From assembly GCA_016165875.1 (NCBI GenBank), contig JABBOT010000005.1:19785136-19849135 (forward strand): 64,000 nucleotides of DNA, given 5' to 3'. The notes beneath the pieces are model-generated. The model did not search any database and was not told the DNA's origin. It was given only the letters and a program-made list of their open reading frames with translations. This document shows, in pieces, positions 50,201 to 59,770 of the stretch. A program made the translations under genes and the position numbers. Origin of the DNA: Acanthopleura granulata. Its lineage: Eukaryota; Mollusca; Polyplacophora; Chitonida; Chitonidae. The first letter of the stretch is position 1. Each line of letters starts with the position of its first letter.

Positions 50201-53200
50201 ATATATGGACATAGTATACATAATCAGATGTTTATTTCAGACTTGTTTTTAGTTTTACCACACAGAACTGAGGCACTCTAAAATCTGAACACTTACATTA
50301 ATTCTTCAACTTTTTCAACCAAAGCTGATAGCAATATTTCAGAATTTTCTTGAACAATTGTAGGCTCTAGAGAAATAAATCTTCTAGTTTCCTGAAACTT
50401 ATACCTATGGTGACATAAACAAGTCATTTTTGGCTCCATTTTTACAATAACTGTACGCATAAATTACCCTTTAAAAACTGCTTCAAGTGATTGAAAAGGT
50501 TCAAGATTTACAGTAATTTAAAACTGTCCAGTGTTAACTGTATCATGCCATGCTTCAAATGAATAAAAAAATGAGAAAGTATTGGGCTTCAAGACAACAA
50601 ATTTTAAGGTGGGTCAAAAGACATGATCAATCACATATAATAAATACCTCCCTATGAAATGGGCTGTAACTGTGAAAATAATTTTGACTGAACAGAACGT
50701 AGGATTATTTAAAGCCGGATTAGCGGATATATATGCCATGAATAGGGCCATTATCTCATTACCAATCTACCTCATGACTGTACATAACAGTTCTCTCCGA
50801 GATACATGTACGAATTCAACTTGTTTATGGACTGTTTGCTGCTGGGATTCACGTCAGTCAGCAAGCCTCAGGTCAATAAAATGTCGGTGTCTTCTGACAG
50901 CTATGGGAGCTTACTGTGATAAAGCATATGTTTATTACCGCATGGTGGTTTGTTTAAACTTTTAGGCCTTCCTCTTCTTACCACAAGTTACATTATAATA
51001 CCTCAAACTTTTCTTTTAATGGCCAAAAATGCAGTGAAATGACCATGTACACTTCATGATTACAATTAATTTTACCTTATAACAGCTAAAATTGTACAAA
51101 TACGTTACAGTCTGTTCTGTTTTACAACATGCGCATATGAAACATAAATCCTTTTGTTCCATTTCAACGAGGTAACAATTTGGATATTAATACAAAACCA
51201 AACAACAGCTGAGGTTAATACAATGGTACAGCTGTAACCTGCATCAGCTAGTGCAGTAAAACTGCTTTTTGTCCTCTTGGTCTGATAGCTGGACATGCAG
51301 CAACGTACACTCACGTAAATAAAGTTACTGAGAATGAACCATGGTTTTAGTTATCTCACACATGTAAGCATACTTATCATGCTTAAAAAGCATTAAAAAG
51401 TAGGATTTGTGATGGCAACTCAATATTCTTGTAGACAGCTTACCATAAAGCCAGGAAGGCAAAATTTATTGTTCTCTCGGACCTTTTAAAATTTAACTTT
51501 CGCTTGAGGCCACTAAAATTAACATCTTATTTTCTAACGTAATACCAAGGTGGTTACCCACCTTTACGTCAGTACTATTCAGCCCAGCGTATTGCATATG
51601 CACAGAAGACCAAGAAGTACATGTACAATGGTACCATGTAAATGGGACAGCATGCACATCATGCTACTCCAGCTATGAAAACACCATAGGGGGGCCACAC
51701 GCTCTCATACTGGGTGTGTTAAAGTCATGATGTAGTGTAGTTATCCACTTATAAGACTGGTGTTTTAAATATCAAATACTAGAAAAATTTTTGCTTCTAT
51801 GATGGCAGATAGTTTTATAGGCTAAGAAAAACATCACTGCTGTGCCAGGCATTATGTAAATCATAGACCTCTTTGGCAAATTACTGATAAACCAGCCTGT
51901 ATGAACCCTAGTCGGAAAGTTTTAGTTTGTACTTCAATATTTTCAATAGGTTAAAAAAAAAAAAATTCCCTAAATACTGATGATAATCTTTGTCTGATAC
52001 GAGTCATGCCAATACTTTGGGTTTTTTTTGGTAACATGGCCTTGCAACTGGCCCCAAGCTCATGGTCAATCCCTAACAATCACAATGCCCCATGAACAAT
52101 GTGAGTGGTGGGGAGCCTGAAATTTCCCATCCAAGATTAGAACTGAACCTGTACCTTGCACGTCCTTGCAACTGAAAGACAAGCATCTTTACTGTGTGAC
52201 CACTTCACCACAACTCACTTCCCATATGTGAATTACATGTACAACAAAACCACAGTACACAATGAAATGGGTTCAAGTGCTTTTGGGCATAAGCTTTTTC
52301 AACTGACAGTGATGAATCTTTCCAATTAACTGAAATGGCATTCTGAAATAAGGGTATAACCAGGTACAGAGGAAACCAATGTCTCTCAGAAAACAGTAAC
52401 TGGTGGAGATATTGTTTGTTGCCTACACCGTGGCATTTGTGTGAGACAAGACATCTGAAGGTGTGACAAAGCCACTATCAATAGGCTAATTCATCATTCA
52501 TCCATAACCATCTAAATGTTCTTATTTATTTATTTGACAGTCGCTTGATGCCATACTCAAGAGTGTTTCCTTTTTTGGTAGCAGGAAAATAGTGCCTAGG
52601 GTAAATCACTGATTTTGGGCATTTTACTGATGCCCATTACCTTGTGTGATGTACGAATATGCATACCATATTGGTGCAAGACTAGCAAGATTGAGTGTCA
52701 CTCACGTCACTGCTTCAAAAGAGCAAAAGCAAAAAATATACAAATTCCCTGACCAAGGTTGGATTCGAACTGTCATCTCTTGTGCCTTGGTGAATGTAAG
52801 ACAAGCATCTTTGAACACTAGATAACGGCTTTCTCCTTCATTTCAAGTTTATCTTCCACATCGTTGCCTCCTAACAATGATGATGCAGATTATCACATCT
52901 ACCTCCATCCGCATCAATCCCTTTTATATGTCATGTGTAAAAGTATGTGTATGAGAAGCATGAAGCACGTGAAAGCTCATAAATATACATACTCCTGTTT
53001 AAAATTTGCATGATCAACCCTCCACTTGCACACATACATGTAGGTCAGACATGTCACACCTTCTCTGATGTTGCATTTTCAAGATCTATGAGACACTGAA
53101 AGGTCAATTTGAAACCGGAAGACCTCTGCTCCTCCCGAACCGACAGTGGTTTTGAACACTGTACACATATTCGGCATACAAATTTAGAATGGCTGTTCAG

Positions 53201-54916
53201 AGTGATGATCAGTTTGTGATCATCAGTTAATTTCTCCAAAAGTTCTGGCACATAATATGTCAACAAAAACTGACACTCATAATGCTGGCAAAGAGGATCT
53301 AGAAAGTACAAACAACCACATGGAAATGGCACAAGAATGAGGTACTGTACAGAAGAAGTGGGAGCTTGTAATTCATGTCCTTGTCCAAACAACCAGCTCA
53401 CAGCTGCTGTTTATTTTCTAGTGACATATGCATGTCAGGCAATTTGTAGTCCGCATCACTTTTGTTTATCAAAAATAAACAAAAGTCGGCAAATTTTTAA
53501 CCTTTCAGCTGAATATTACTGGAAACACACTGATCCTTTGTGTGATTAGTTTATTCAACTTAAACCCACATCTGCAATGTACATTTAAATGCTTTCCTTA
53601 TGTACCTGAAAAGATATCATTTTTCAGTGAAGTCATTTGAGGTAAGCTCAGTAAGATCTAACCACCATGACTCATAATGAATGCTCCACCCACTTAAAAA
53701 GATTTACATTCAGGCGTAAGCAATGGCATGCAGGTGTGTGTGGAAAGTAACAGTTTGTGATGGTGTAATTAAGTTCAGTGCCATCTAACCAGGACCGGGC
53801 CCCATTTCACTAAAGCTCGTAAGTGGTAACTCAGGTCCTATGTTAAAACATACTGCCATTTCACAAAACAATACTACTTATGCTTTACTATGTACCAACT
53901 GGCAAAGCTTAGGACTTGGAACTAAAGAGGTACGGCTTATGATTTGTCAGTGAAATAAGGACCAGATCACTTCATATAAGCTGAGTTGGCATTTCCAGAG
54001 TATCACCAGTTCATGTAGGTTGAGGCCAGACAAGACGGGGTGCTCTCACTAATTAACAAGGCTAACAACGTGATTTTACATTAACAGAAATTAAATCCCA
54101 CTCCTTCCGAACCATTTGGCCATCTCAGTTTGAGGCCAAGGAAACCCCTGAGTGTGTCCCAAGTGAAGGCCGACTACGCAACTATCATACAATCCTGTCT
54201 TCTTTCATGTTAGTTTCCAAGAGTACTCGCCCTGTCCAGCCTCAAGCTGCATCAGGCTCTCAAAATGCCGACTTTGCTTATTGTTCAGTGATTCTAGGTT
54301 TGGCTGAAAGTTGCATTGCTTTTTAAATACGAAGGCGTTGTTGGCTCTGATGACTGGTCCAAATGCTAATTTGTCACAGCCAAGATTTCTGGGCTACATG
54401 TGTCAAATTATTTGGGAGGTATAAAATCATTCCACTCCATGTAAATATACGTGAATGTAAGAATTTTTGAAACATGCATTGCAGTAGTGAAAGAAGTGGC
54501 TCAAAATCACTGAACACGGATATTTCTGACCAACAAGACAGTCAGTTTTCATTTTCTTTAGAGTCAGGGAGGAGGCACATTCACTCTAACCCCTGATACA
54601 CCCGCCACACCGTGCAAGCCTGCTCGTTGTAAGGTACTCTAAAACAATTTTCCAGAAGCACAGTGATAATTTGCATGCTTACCACAATTGAGGCTTTGCT
54701 CAGGCTAATGGCCCCTCTGCAGCCGAATGACGTGTCATTTTCAGACTTGTAGTAACTCAAAGTTCCGTCCTTTAAAACTATAAACCTATCTTGCCAACCG
54801 TGGATATAATTTGTCCATTTCATCAAAGTTCCTTGGAAGTCTGGCAAATGCCCATCCTCGTCGAATTCGTCATCTTCGTCATCCGTCAAGCTCAGACCAT
54901 CCTTCTCCTCAGACAT
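35128..54916 (-). CDS. CERT1: Ceramide transfer protein CERT (complete, 14 coding exons)
   Basis: CERT moves ceramide from the ER to the trans-Golgi for sphingomyelin synthesis. Exons 5' to 3' on the minus strand: 54916-54683, 46950-46834, 46510-46403, 45577-45445, 44147-44043, 42950-42796, 41378-41286, 40353-40267, 39617-39543, 38583-38416, 37908-37845, 36770-36571, 36134-36011, 35255-35128. All phases agree and give 596 residues, very close to the 598 of the short human isoform. Domains: acidic N-terminus; PH domain (about 27-115; PI4P binding at the Golgi); serine-repeat motif (about 124-140, HGSMMSL); coiled middle region (about 155-315); FFAT motif EFFDAVD (about 326-332; binds ER VAP proteins); START domain (about 370-592, with [10 protein letters not shown] and VNPGGWAP). 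START, FFAT, PH and serine-repeat together identify CERT; other START proteins lack this set. The start codon is the first ATG and precedes MSEEKDG. Confidence 0.97.
36011..36134 (-). CDS. CERT1: CERT1 exon 13: START domain
   Basis: 124 nt, residues about 514-554, with [10 protein letters not shown] and CKISYTAN. Phase 0 in, phase 1 out, donor GTGAG at 36006-36010. Confidence 0.95.
36571..36770 (-). CDS. CERT1: CERT1 exon 12: START domain core
   Basis: 200 nt, residues about 447-513, with [10 protein letters not shown], the most conserved block of CERT-type START domains, and [14 protein letters not shown]. Phase 1 in, phase 0 out, donor GTAAGT. Confidence 0.96.
37845..37908 (-). CDS. CERT1: CERT1 exon 11: START domain
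   Basis: 64 nt encoding [15 protein letters not shown] and RMEWE. It matches the GVTGHEV block of vertebrate CERT. Phase 0 in, phase 1 out. Confidence 0.95.
38416..38583 (-). CDS. CERT1: CERT1 exon 10: start of START domain
   Basis: 168 nt, residues about 370-425, with [17 protein letters not shown] and [16 protein letters not shown]. The glutamate-rich EIEENG segment corresponds to the region that contacts the ceramide head group in CERT. Phase 0-0. Confidence 0.95.
38829..39292 (+). repeat. 36-bp minisatellite, about 13 copies, in CERT1 intron 9
   Basis: The unit (plus strand) is CAGCATTGTTGTTGTCAGGG followed by ATGGTGTACTTCCTGG. Copies differ at several sites, and two near the right end carry extra TTG-type triplets. 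Because the period is a multiple of three, several frames on both strands stay open through it; these are not genes. Confidence 0.95.
39348..39480 (-). repeat. Truncated SINE copy next to the minisatellite
   Basis: The tail (TTTATTTATTTATTTGATTC) and the core up to AAACCCACAACCATCC are present; the tRNA head is missing. It lies between the minisatellite and CERT1 exon 9. Confidence 0.8.
39543..39617 (-). CDS. CERT1: CERT1 exon 9: linker between FFAT and START
   Basis: 75 nt, phase 0-0, encoding [20 protein letters not shown] and PYYNE. It sits near the position of the alternatively included exon of vertebrate CERT; being symmetric, it could be skipped without a frameshift. Confidence 0.88.
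40267..40353 (-). CDS. CERT1: CERT1 exon 8: FFAT motif
   Basis: 87 nt encoding [20 protein letters not shown] and the following acidic/basic residues. EFFDAVD with preceding acidic residues is a near-ideal FFAT motif for binding VAP at the ER. Phase 0-0. Confidence 0.96.
40715..41050 (-). repeat. tRNA-headed SINE of a second family
   Basis: Read on the minus strand, a tRNA-like head (GGCCGAGGTCTAGGGGTTAG, then GTTCAAACCCCCTCGC) is followed by a body with CTCCGCATAAAACTGG and an end near TTGAGCAACAATCAA. The body resembles the 'gggtggaggaaac' repeat pieces elsewhere in the window. It lies in CERT1 intron 7. Confidence 0.7.
41286..41378 (-). CDS. CERT1: CERT1 exon 7
   Basis: 93 nt, phase 0-0, with [20 protein letters not shown] and [14 protein letters not shown] directly before the FFAT exon matches vertebrate CERT. 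The donor is GTCGGT, clearly weaker than the other donors of this gene. Confidence 0.92.
41761..41869. repeat. 43-bp imperfect inverted repeat in CERT1 intron 6
   Basis: Arms 41761-41803 and 41827-41869 are reverse complements with a few mismatches and a 23-nt loop; the inner part GTATCCTTTCA is perfect. It may be a foldback mobile element or a hairpin in the CERT1 pre-mRNA. Confidence 0.88.
42601..42751 (+). repeat. SINE 3' part
   Basis: Core and tail of the main family in plus orientation, from CCGGCTGTACATGGGAAGG to (AAAT)n. The tRNA head is missing. Confidence 0.8.
42796..42950 (-). CDS. CERT1: CERT1 exon 6
   Basis: 155 nt with [17 protein letters not shown] and [17 protein letters not shown], a strongly conserved block of the middle region. 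Enters in phase 1, leaves in phase 0, donor GTAAGA. Confidence 0.96.
42951..44042 (-). other. CERT1 intron 5
   Basis: A 1.1-kb intron. Open frames at 43194-43385, 43410-43691 and 43764-44006 (plus) show no family resemblance; nothing else was recognised. Confidence 0.5.
44043..44147 (-). CDS. CERT1: CERT1 exon 5: acidic variable segment
   Basis: 105 nt encoding [20 protein letters not shown] and a Thr/Gln/Gly-rich piece. This corresponds to a poorly conserved part of the CERT middle region, so its identity rests on phase (1 in, 1 out) and position. Confidence 0.85.
44581..44855 (-). repeat. SINE copy (near full length)
   Basis: Tail TTTATTTATTTATTTA, then CTCAAGAATATTTCACTTAT, core, and a head ending GGCCACGGACGTCCC. 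Main family, in CERT1 intron 4. Confidence 0.88.
45270..45395 (-). repeat. Possible tRNA-headed SINE relic
   Basis: On the minus strand an A-box-like GGCCTCTTGGTTAGAGCATC is followed about 85 nt later by a B-box-like TTGGTTCGAAAGT. No tail was recognised. Confidence 0.4.
45445..45577 (-). CDS. CERT1: CERT1 exon 4: coiled region
   Basis: 133 nt with [20 protein letters not shown] and TLQSYFD, nearly identical to vertebrate CERT. Phase 0 in, phase 1 out, donor GTAAGT. Confidence 0.96.
45655..45720 (+). repeat. Fragment of a GAATGAATGA repeat
   Basis: GAATGAATGATCATGGCTCA followed by ACACCACATTGGCC and a 'tttcagtcatatcatgac' stretch. Similar pieces lie near 30085-30150 and 56045-56175 (plus) and 41895-41955 (minus), so it is a dispersed family of its own. 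Confidence 0.6.
45834..46074 (-). repeat. SINE copy (near full length)
   Basis: Main family: the TTTATTTGATTGGTGTTTTA tail side, the core GGCAGAGCCCTGGGG, and the tRNA head ending GTGCCACGGAGGCCCC. In the intron between CERT1 exons 3 and 4. Confidence 0.9.
46403..46510 (-). CDS. CERT1: CERT1 exon 3: serine-repeat regulatory motif
   Basis: 108 nt, phase 0-0, starting QADSGYGSE and carrying [12 protein letters not shown] and further serines. In vertebrate CERT the first serine here (RRHGS) is a protein kinase D site and the following serines are casein kinase 1 sites; phosphorylation turns the protein off. The sequence keeps the sites, so the same control is inferred. Confidence 0.96.
46834..46950 (-). 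CDS. CERT1: CERT1 exon 2: second half of PH domain
   Basis: 117 nt, phase 0-0, with [20 protein letters not shown] and a helix ending [10 protein letters not shown]. The invariant PH tryptophan is in the terminal helix. Confidence 0.96.
48696..48921 (+). repeat. 17/18-bp minisatellite with 52-bp higher-order unit
   Basis: Thirteen subunits of 17 or 18 bp, such as CACTGCTACAATCATAGC, CATGCCACAATTACAGC and CATGTTACAATCATAGC. In the right half these three alternate in a fixed order, giving a 52-bp unit repeated about 2.7 times. Confidence 0.9.
49265..49560 (+). repeat. Probable tRNA-headed SINE relic
   Basis: An A-box-like GAGTGAGCAGACTACTGGC region is followed by GCTGGTTCAATTCTAGCCC, a B-box-like sequence, and a degenerate body. 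Boundaries are approximate. Confidence 0.45.
52020..52225 (-). repeat. Probable tRNA-headed SINE relic
   Basis: On the minus strand AAGTGGTCACACAGTAAAGA is followed by GGTTCAGTTCTAATC. The head end AGACAAGCATCTTTACTGTG on the plus strand resembles that of the next element (52520-52835). Confidence 0.5.
52520..52835 (-). repeat. Second-family SINE, nearly complete
   Basis: The tail side is TTATTTATTTATTTGACAG; the body has ATACTCAAGAGTGTTTCC; the tRNA head contains GTTCGAATCCAACCTTGG on the minus strand. It shares a tail segment with the main family but has a different head. Confidence 0.7.
53797..53963. mobile_element. Short terminal-inverted-repeat element (MITE-like), about 167 bp
   Basis: The left end GGGCCCCATTTCACTAAAGC and the reverse complement of the right end (GGTCCTTATTTCACTGAC) match at most positions for about 27 bp. 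AGGACC lies just outside the left end and also forms the right end, so the exact borders are unclear. No coding capacity. Confidence 0.65.
54683..54916 (-). CDS. CERT1: CERT1 exon 1: start and first half of PH domain
   Basis: It starts [20 protein letters not shown], then [20 protein letters not shown] and SKASIV before the donor GTAAGC. The PH start is strongly conserved. The start context is AAAATGT, with no other upstream in-frame ATG kept close by. Confidence 0.95.
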
Positions 54917-55090
54917 TTTGATTTTTTCTCATTAACATTCACAAATATTGATCCAGTCCTAGAGTATTACACTGATCCAATGCAAACAAGTCTTGTGCTA
55001 AGCGAAAACATGTTGATCTTCATGAAACACCCTCTACTGCAGACGCCATTTTGGGTCGCAATGACATGTGAACGGAAGTACTTTCAAAGC
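54917..55090 (-). promoter_or_regulatory. Candidate CERT1 promoter/5' UTR with ETS- and YY1-like sites
   Basis: About 160 nt upstream of the start codon are ACGGAAGT (plus strand, 55072-55079; ETS core) and, on the minus strand, AAAATGGCGTC (55042-55052), a close match to the YY1 site common at TATA-less housekeeping promoters. No TATA box was seen. This is motif matching only. Confidence 0.4.
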
Positions 55091-55654
55091 CATCTGGTGG
55101 CCGGTAAAACGTAAAATAACAAGGGGAGGAACTGTGTCACAAATAAATACACTTTATCTGCGTTGGGAATTCCTTCCCTTAATTGTTTGTTTTGGTAAAA
55201 CCACTTTTCTTCACTAATTATATTTTGATATGAGGCTTGCACTTTACCTACAAATTTAATTTTTTTTGTGGGGTGGGATACTAAAGAACGAAAATATAAA
55301 AATTAATCTACTACAGAACTCCATCCCACTTTAGCAGAATAGTTTTTCTCTCAACTTAAGCAACTGATCAAAATGCTATTGTTAGAAATAAAGGATTCTC
55401 ATCTGCCACTAATTCGTCTACTAATTCCGTGATAGCAGAATTTACATTTTTTTCTCTTCTTCTGATGTTTGCCTCTGGAAAAAAGGATAACACGGAGGAA
55501 GGTGAAGTCACCCTACATAGCAGCTAATGAGAAACCTGTATATCAGATAACAGCATTTTGATTGGATGACAAGGACGAGGGGAAATAAGATTTCGGGGGG
55601 GGGGAGGTTGTTTGTTTGTTTTTGTTTTTTGTTTGTCTGTTGTTGGTTGTTTGA

Positions 55655-55774
55655 CGATCACCCGGAGGCTGCTAGCAGACCTTTCCAATTACGGCCGAAG
55701 AGGAAGCCAGCATGAGCTGAACTTGAACTCACAGGGGTCTTTACGCTGCGTTATCGCGCTAACCACCTCAACCA
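55655..55774 (-). repeat. SINE fragment (head half)
   Basis: From CGGAGGCTGCTAGCAGACCT through AGCCAGCATGAGCTGAAC to the tRNA part with CGTTATCGCGCTAACCACC. The tail half is missing. Confidence 0.8.
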
Positions 55775-56469
55775 GTTCAGGTGTATAGGTGTTCGGTGAA
55801 ACGTGTTTGGTCTGTATTCGAGCAATACAGTGCAGCGTGGCCGGGAAGGATGGTGTCAGGTCGATGATCAGGCAATGTTTATGTGGTGTTCGGTAAATTT
55901 TGGGCATTTGATCCTTTCTGAGGGCAACCGTAAGTTAAATTGGATACCACGATGCTATAGGTCGATGTTTAGGTTGCCTCGTGCAATGAGGGGTCAGATG
56001 GTCCATGTTTAAGGATCCATGGGTTAGGTGAGTAAATTAAATTAATGAATGAATGAATATGGCTTAACGCTACTTCAGCAAAATTGTGTTAGGTAAAATG
56101 AATGATTGAATGAATGAATGAACTAAAATGGCCTACCGCCACTTCAACAAAATTGCAGCCATCCATGCATATAGTGACGAGAACGTGTTTAAACCAGGGG
56201 ATATTAAAGGATAAAATAATATCAGGGTTCTTTTTGAAGGCCAACTTTTTTTTTACGGTGGACCCTATCAGATACGTTTTCAGGGTGTCCCGGCTTGTGA
56301 TGCATGCTAGGAAAAATGGTGCAAGGTTCATATTCAGACAATCCTTGCATATGTCCAGGGAGTTCGAATGTCACCAGGTGCATGTTCGGGTCGCAGTGCG
56401 TGGTGCAGTGTCAAATGGTGGATTCCATACAAACGGTGATTGAACTGTACTTTATGTTATTATTTATTT

Positions 56470-56501
<32 letters not shown>

Positions 56502-56639
56502 TGTCATTGTTGTTTAACGCCACGCTCACGAATTTTTCACCTACGATTGGCTTCAGTGTTACATATGTGGAGGAAACCAGCGTGCCCCGCCCTATGCCGG
56601 CGACTTTTGTGATGTGTCACTGAGAAACTTTCTCACGTA

Positions 56640-56760
56640 TTCCCACCTTTATTGGTGGAAGAGGTCGCAAAGTCCTCTCTGTTTTGTCTGTATGTATATG
56701 ATATCGGGGCCTACCGGTTGCAGGTTCAAACCAAACTTTGGTTGATTCGTCAGCGACTTA
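56640..56760 (+). repeat. Possible tRNA-headed relic
   Basis: GGGGCCTACCGGTTGCAGGT TCAAACC contains a B-box-like segment; the rest is degenerate. A (TTTA)n tract and a 'gtggaggaaaccag' piece lie to its left. Confidence 0.35.
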
Positions 56761-58530
56761 ACGTAAGAAGTAAATATACCTGGCCGGGATGTTGTGTGGG
56801 TGGGGAATATGGCAGCAGTGGTTTCCGCGTGGATATGCTTGTGTGTTGTGAAGTGGCTAACAGTTTTGTCACTTTTCTTCATATCTTATGAAAGAACTCT
56901 TCAGGTCTACTTGTTGCATATAACATGCAACCCATCACCATGAAGAAACACTTCTGTATGAAAGGAAAATTAAAGGGCAGATGTTTTTTCAGTTTGGTAT
57001 GATCACAAGTAGATCACCAAAATTGACAGTTCAGAGTTGCTGTGCATTGTAAATTGTACTCTGCATATACAAAATGCCTCACTTATATGTCGGCGGTCAT
57101 ATAAGTCAAACGGTTGGAAGGATTACACGACCAAACTCTCGGCACCGAAAACAACCGCCCTTTATTAGGTACGTAACAGTCTTTCTGGCTTACCAGTGTT
57201 GCTTCAACCCGAGCCCGACAAGAGCTCAAAAGCACCATCTGCGGCCAAATGAACCCTTTTCAGTTGAATTAACCAGCGAGGGTTCCCTGTACGTAGCGAA
57301 AATTCATTGATTAATTCGGCCGTCGTTTAACTCCAAACGCTTTACACTTGTGGCGGTCAGTCTTATGGGTAGACAGGAATACCGGTGTAAATGAATGAGC
57401 TTTTCCACTTGTGATGAAGTCTGCAGGTCCAGACCATTTATGTATTGATGGAAGACAAGTGGCCATCAACGAACGTTAGATTGCACATATAGTCGCACAA
57501 GCGTTGTCACCAAAGCGACACGTATAGAGTTGATGAATCTACCATTCCATGTCCAAGTCCCGAACTGAACTCGCATACATCCCATTTGTTCTATAGTGAT
57601 CGGAAGTGAAACATTTTAAGACTCGACCACAACCCGCTTACCTGCACTGCATAGGACTTATGTGGAAGGCAGCTCTAAAAAATTCTTCTGTTATTTGAGG
57701 AATGATTACTCCGTTAGACCAACGGAATATGCGCTGAAAACAGTTTTTAAAACTTATTTATGCAGTGTTTGTATTCACATAAGCTAGAATGTGCTTCTTC
57801 TTTCACGCTGTAGTCCTTCAATAAAAAAAAAATTTCCGATAAATCTGTAATTTGATCAGTGACGGGTTGCAATTTTATTGATATAAGGGATTAATTTGTT
57901 CCTGATTACAGATTAATTCGCTAGCAAGAAAGGAATGATTTGTTACCAGGAAAGCTTGTCCGGTACACTTATACCTGTTGAAATGCCGTAGTTTCTTCTC
58001 GGCCTTTCGGTTTCCCGAGTCCGAAATCCTAACAGCTGTTGTATTATAGTATGTGAACAATTCTAATGTAGGGCCTGTTGTGTTTAACATCTATTTATAA
58101 TACATGAAGAAAATATGCAGATCCTGATGTCGTATTGTTGAGATTCAACTTTTTTTCTTTTTCGAATATAGCCAGTTTTTATCAGACTTAGTGTATAGGG
58201 TTACATTTAATTTAATTACACGAAAGCAAATTGTCAACTCAGCATGCATTTTGTGGACCAGTCATAAATATATAATTCGTGGCTTATCTTTTCCTTCAAC
58301 CCACTGTTGCATGTAGGCATATAGAAATGTTGGTTTAACGTCGCATTCAATTTCTTTCACCATTTAAAACGGTACCTTAAGTGATGACTAGCTGGACCCC
58401 CCATGCATGCCACCAAATGCCCAGGCTGACCAGTATTTGTTCTAGGTTCTCGAGTTAAGGCGTTATTGCCGTTCCCAATATTGTCGGCTTTAAGGTTTTA
58501 ATTAAGACCGAACTTGGGATTGAGCCCCAG

Positions 58531-59006
58531 ATTATTTATTGATTTATTTATTTAATAACTTTTTTATTCTGCATTCAACAACATTTCACATAGACGACGG
58601 CGATCAGCATTATGGTGGCAGGAAACCTAGCAGAGCCGGAGGGGAAACCCACGAAATTACGCAGGTTACTGCCTGAGCCGGACTTGAGCCGGACTTGCAC
58701 TGCATCGGGTCGATTCCACAAAGCCTTTTCTGACATATGTCAAAATCTGAATTGTGATTTTAGATCTAATTTTTTTCTTTTTTTTTTTTTTTTTGCCGTT
58801 AAAAATTAAATTTTGTCTACTTATAAATGTTATATTCAGGCAAATGTGTCAAAATTTCAGTTTCCAGCAACAAAAACTATGCATTGTGATGTTTTAGCTT
58901 TTTAACTTTTGACTTAAGTCAGAAATGGCTTTGTGGAATCGACCCCTGTTGAGAGACTTTTGAGTCATTGTGAGCTGCGCCAGCGCGCTAATAGCTTTAC
59001 TACAGG
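58531..59006 (-). repeat. SINE copy split by an inserted element
   Basis: The left part (58531-58706) has the tail, CAACAACATTTCACATAGAC and the core with GAGGGGAAACCC. The right part (58946-59006) resumes with GAGAGACTTTTGAGTCATTG and CAGCGCGCTAAT of the tRNA head. The two halves join to one SINE if 58707-58945 is removed. Confidence 0.8.
58707..58945. mobile_element. Terminal-inverted-repeat element nested in a SINE (about 239 bp)
   Basis: The left end GGGTCGATTCCACAAAGCC is the exact reverse complement of the right end, and similarity extends to about 39 bp with 3-4 mismatches. The interior is T/A-rich with no coding capacity. This is the structure of a MITE-type non-autonomous DNA transposon. 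A short target duplication could not be identified with confidence. Confidence 0.8.
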
Positions 59007-59770
59007 AGACCAACGAGGTGAATATGTTGAACTGGTAAGTAGACTGAAGCTCCCAATGCAATCCTTTCAACCAGTGTGGAGAAGATTGAAAGTTGATAAC
59101 CGGAACAGTTTTGCAGATGAGATAGTGATTTGACAAGAAAAAAAAACATAACAAAGTTTAGAAATAATTAACATGATATTTCATTTCCCCCAAAAGCAAC
59201 GTTTAGGTTCTGTGTCCTTTTCCATCTGAAGACTTCATCTTTTTAACGACTTTCCTTTTGATTTCGTGCAAACTTTGACGGCACATATGTCGTAATGCAA
59301 TGCATTGATGCCGTCGGTTAACCTCCATTAAATCTGTACAGTGACGCAAGTTTTGTTATACAGTATAGTAGGCCTACGTATTCACAGCGTGTTTTAAAAT
59401 AAGATTTGATGATTTGGTGTGAACATTTCAGTAAAAAGCATTGACAAAGAACCGTCATGTAAATCTTCAGTCCAAAGTTCTAAACACAGAAATTCTTCAA
59501 CCATTTGTCAATATATTCGACACACAAATAAGTACCACAAAAGAACCAAGATTCCCAATCCCTGTAGGTAAGATACCGCAATCCTAATAAATGGTGTTCT
59601 TACTGTATTTTACTGAATGCAACACCGAATTGATTGAAGCTGATATCCTTGCTGCACCTTTAATAACTCATCAAAATCAGATACTTTCTTCCGAATATCA
59701 TATAACCACCGATCAATGTACACATATACGCCCCTTTAGATCTTCCACAAAGATTCTTTTCCCAAGAAGA

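Larger units (their letters stand above)
46951..54682 (-). other. CERT1 intron 1 (7.7 kb)
   Basis: The longest intron in the window. It holds a minisatellite (48696-48921), tRNA-headed SINE relics (49265-49560, 52020-52225, 52520-52835) and a short inverted-repeat element (53797-53963). No convincing internal exon was found; the 103- and 115-codon frames at 50654-50965 and 53054-53401 lack family resemblance. Confidence 0.6.
55091..59770. other. Intergenic DNA between CERT1 and the C2-domain gene
   Basis: No exon was recognised. It contains SINE pieces (55655-55774 and 58531-59006), a long (TTTA)n tract (about 56459-56503), GAATGAATGA repeat pieces (56045-56175), another tRNA-headed relic (56640-56760), and a nested inverted-repeat element (58707-58945). 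Confidence 0.55.

Noticed and set aside
50654..50965. 103-codon plus-strand frame in CERT1 intron 1
   Set aside because: No family resemblance; Cys/Leu-rich random-looking sequence in a long intron.
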